In this document: positions 13,721-14,217 of the stretch, one piece after another
Position numbering within the stretch: the stretch's first letter is position 1
Layout: every line of letters begins with the position of its first letter
DNA from: CAZIVE01 sp964542435
GTDB lineage: Bacteria; Bacteroidota; Bacteroidia; Bacteroidales; Tannerellaceae
NCBI GenBank assembly: GCA_964542435.1
Contig: CAZIVE010000070.1
Span: forward strand, 1 to 14,217
DNA: 14,217 bases
Reading direction: 5' to 3'
Notes under the pieces: generated by a model
What the model saw: the letters and a program-made list of their open reading frames with translations, nothing else
What the model was told of the DNA's origin: nothing
Database searches by the model: none
Position numbers and translations under genes: made by a program

Positions 13721-14217
13721 ATGAAACAATATCTGAATTTATTACAGCACATCCTTGACGATGGCGTTGAGAAGAACGACCGTACCGGAACAGGCACGCT
13801 CAGCGTCTTCGGCCATCAGATGCGCTTCAACATGGACGACGGTTTTCCGCTTCTTACGACCAAGAAATTACACTTGAAATCCATCATATATGAACTCCTT
13901 TGGTTTTTAAAGGGAGACACAAATGCCAAATATCTTCAGGACAATGGAGTGAGGATTTGGAACGAATGGGCAGACAAAGACGGAAATCTGGGCCATATCT
14001 ACGGTTTTCAATGGCGTTCATGGCCCGATTACGAAGGTGGCTTTATCGATCAGATCAGTGAGGCAGTGGACATGATCAAGAACGATCCGGATTCACGCCG
14101 TATCATCGTCAGCGCCTGGAATGTGGGTGACCTGAAGAACATGAATCTTCCGCCGTGCCACGCATTCTTCCAGTTCTATGTTGCCAATGGACGTCTGAGT
14201 CTTCAGATGTATCAGCG
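13721..14217 (+). CDS. thyA: Thymidylate synthase, 3' end cut by the window
   Basis: The first 165 residues of a ThyA-type thymidylate synthase, which methylates dUMP to dTMP using 5,10-methylenetetrahydrofolate in the cytoplasm. Visible features are NDRTGTGTLSVFG (19-31, including Arg21 of the phosphate site), LLTTKKLHLKSIIYELLWFL (44-63), GHIYGFQWRSW (91-101), DPDSRRIIVSAWN (122-134, with the paired arginines 126-127) and the catalytic cysteine in LPPCHAFFQFYV (143-154, Cys146, the same number as in E. coli). The frame is still open at the last base. E. coli ThyA has 264 residues, so roughly the last hundred are missing only because the window ends. The start is the first ATG after a good promoter. 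The upstream palindrome cluster may influence its expression. Confidence 0.97.
   Translation, partial: MKQYLNLLQHILDDGVEKNDRTGTGTLSVFGHQMRFNMDDGFPLLTTKKLHLKSIIYELLWFLKGDTNAKYLQDNGVRIWNEWADKDGNLGHIYGFQWRSWPDYEGGFIDQISEAVDMIKNDPDSRRIIVSAWNVGDLKNMNLPPCHAFFQFYVANGRLSLQMYQ

Noticed and set aside
13522..13797. 91-codon minus-strand frame across the palindromes and thyA start
   Set aside because: It crosses the thyA promoter and start antisense and reads low-complexity Phe/Lys sequence from the AT-rich palindromes.

Overview
The window reads as an ordinary chromosomal segment of a Bacteroidales bacterium, most likely a Prevotella-type genome. The evidence is the protein families (a DUF4827-type lipoprotein, a Bacteroidota-style phosphohexomutase, a FadL/OmpP1-like barrel opening with the GTARYLAMGGAFGALGGD type of N-terminus, a Tyr/Trp/Gly-rich exported protein), short lipoboxes ending in SC, weak or absent Shine-Dalgarno sequences, and repeated promoter matches to the Bacteroides form TTTG-N19-21-TAnnTTTG. 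This placement rests on recognition only; no search was run.

Layout. Positions 1-85 hold two copies of a 43-bp tandem repeat, followed by a hairpin terminator. From 146 to 5305 a minus-strand housekeeping block reads, in transcription order, rpe, a short ComEC-like membrane protein, a DHH/DHHA1 (NrnA-like) phosphoesterase, a DUF4827-like lipoprotein and glmM. rpe-comEC and DUF4827-glmM are tightly packed, and clear promoters sit before rpe and before the DHH gene. From 5439 to 6304 an ECF sigma factor is followed by a previously unlisted small ORF (42-56 aa), and both end at a strong hairpin terminator. From 6445 to 9576 a two-gene minus-strand unit encodes a low-complexity exported W/Y/G and S/R/G protein followed by a FadL-like outer membrane barrel.

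The right part contains an isolated plus-strand family 2 glycosyltransferase (10190-11131) that shares a bidirectional terminator with a convergent, lipoprotein-type aldose 1-epimerase (galM). A WYL-domain regulator diverges from galM, and a 3'-truncated thyA runs off the window end. Between the WYL gene and thyA lies a set of three TTTTAACCAYGGTTAAAA palindromes spaced 44 and 22 bp apart, upstream of a good thyA promoter.

No phage, transposon, CRISPR array, rRNA or tRNA is visible. No complete novel system can be claimed. The best leads are the palindrome array before thyA, the small protein downstream of the sigma factor, the dyads in the sigma-factor promoter, the exported low-complexity protein paired with the FadL-like barrel, and the reduced ComEC beside a DHH nuclease.
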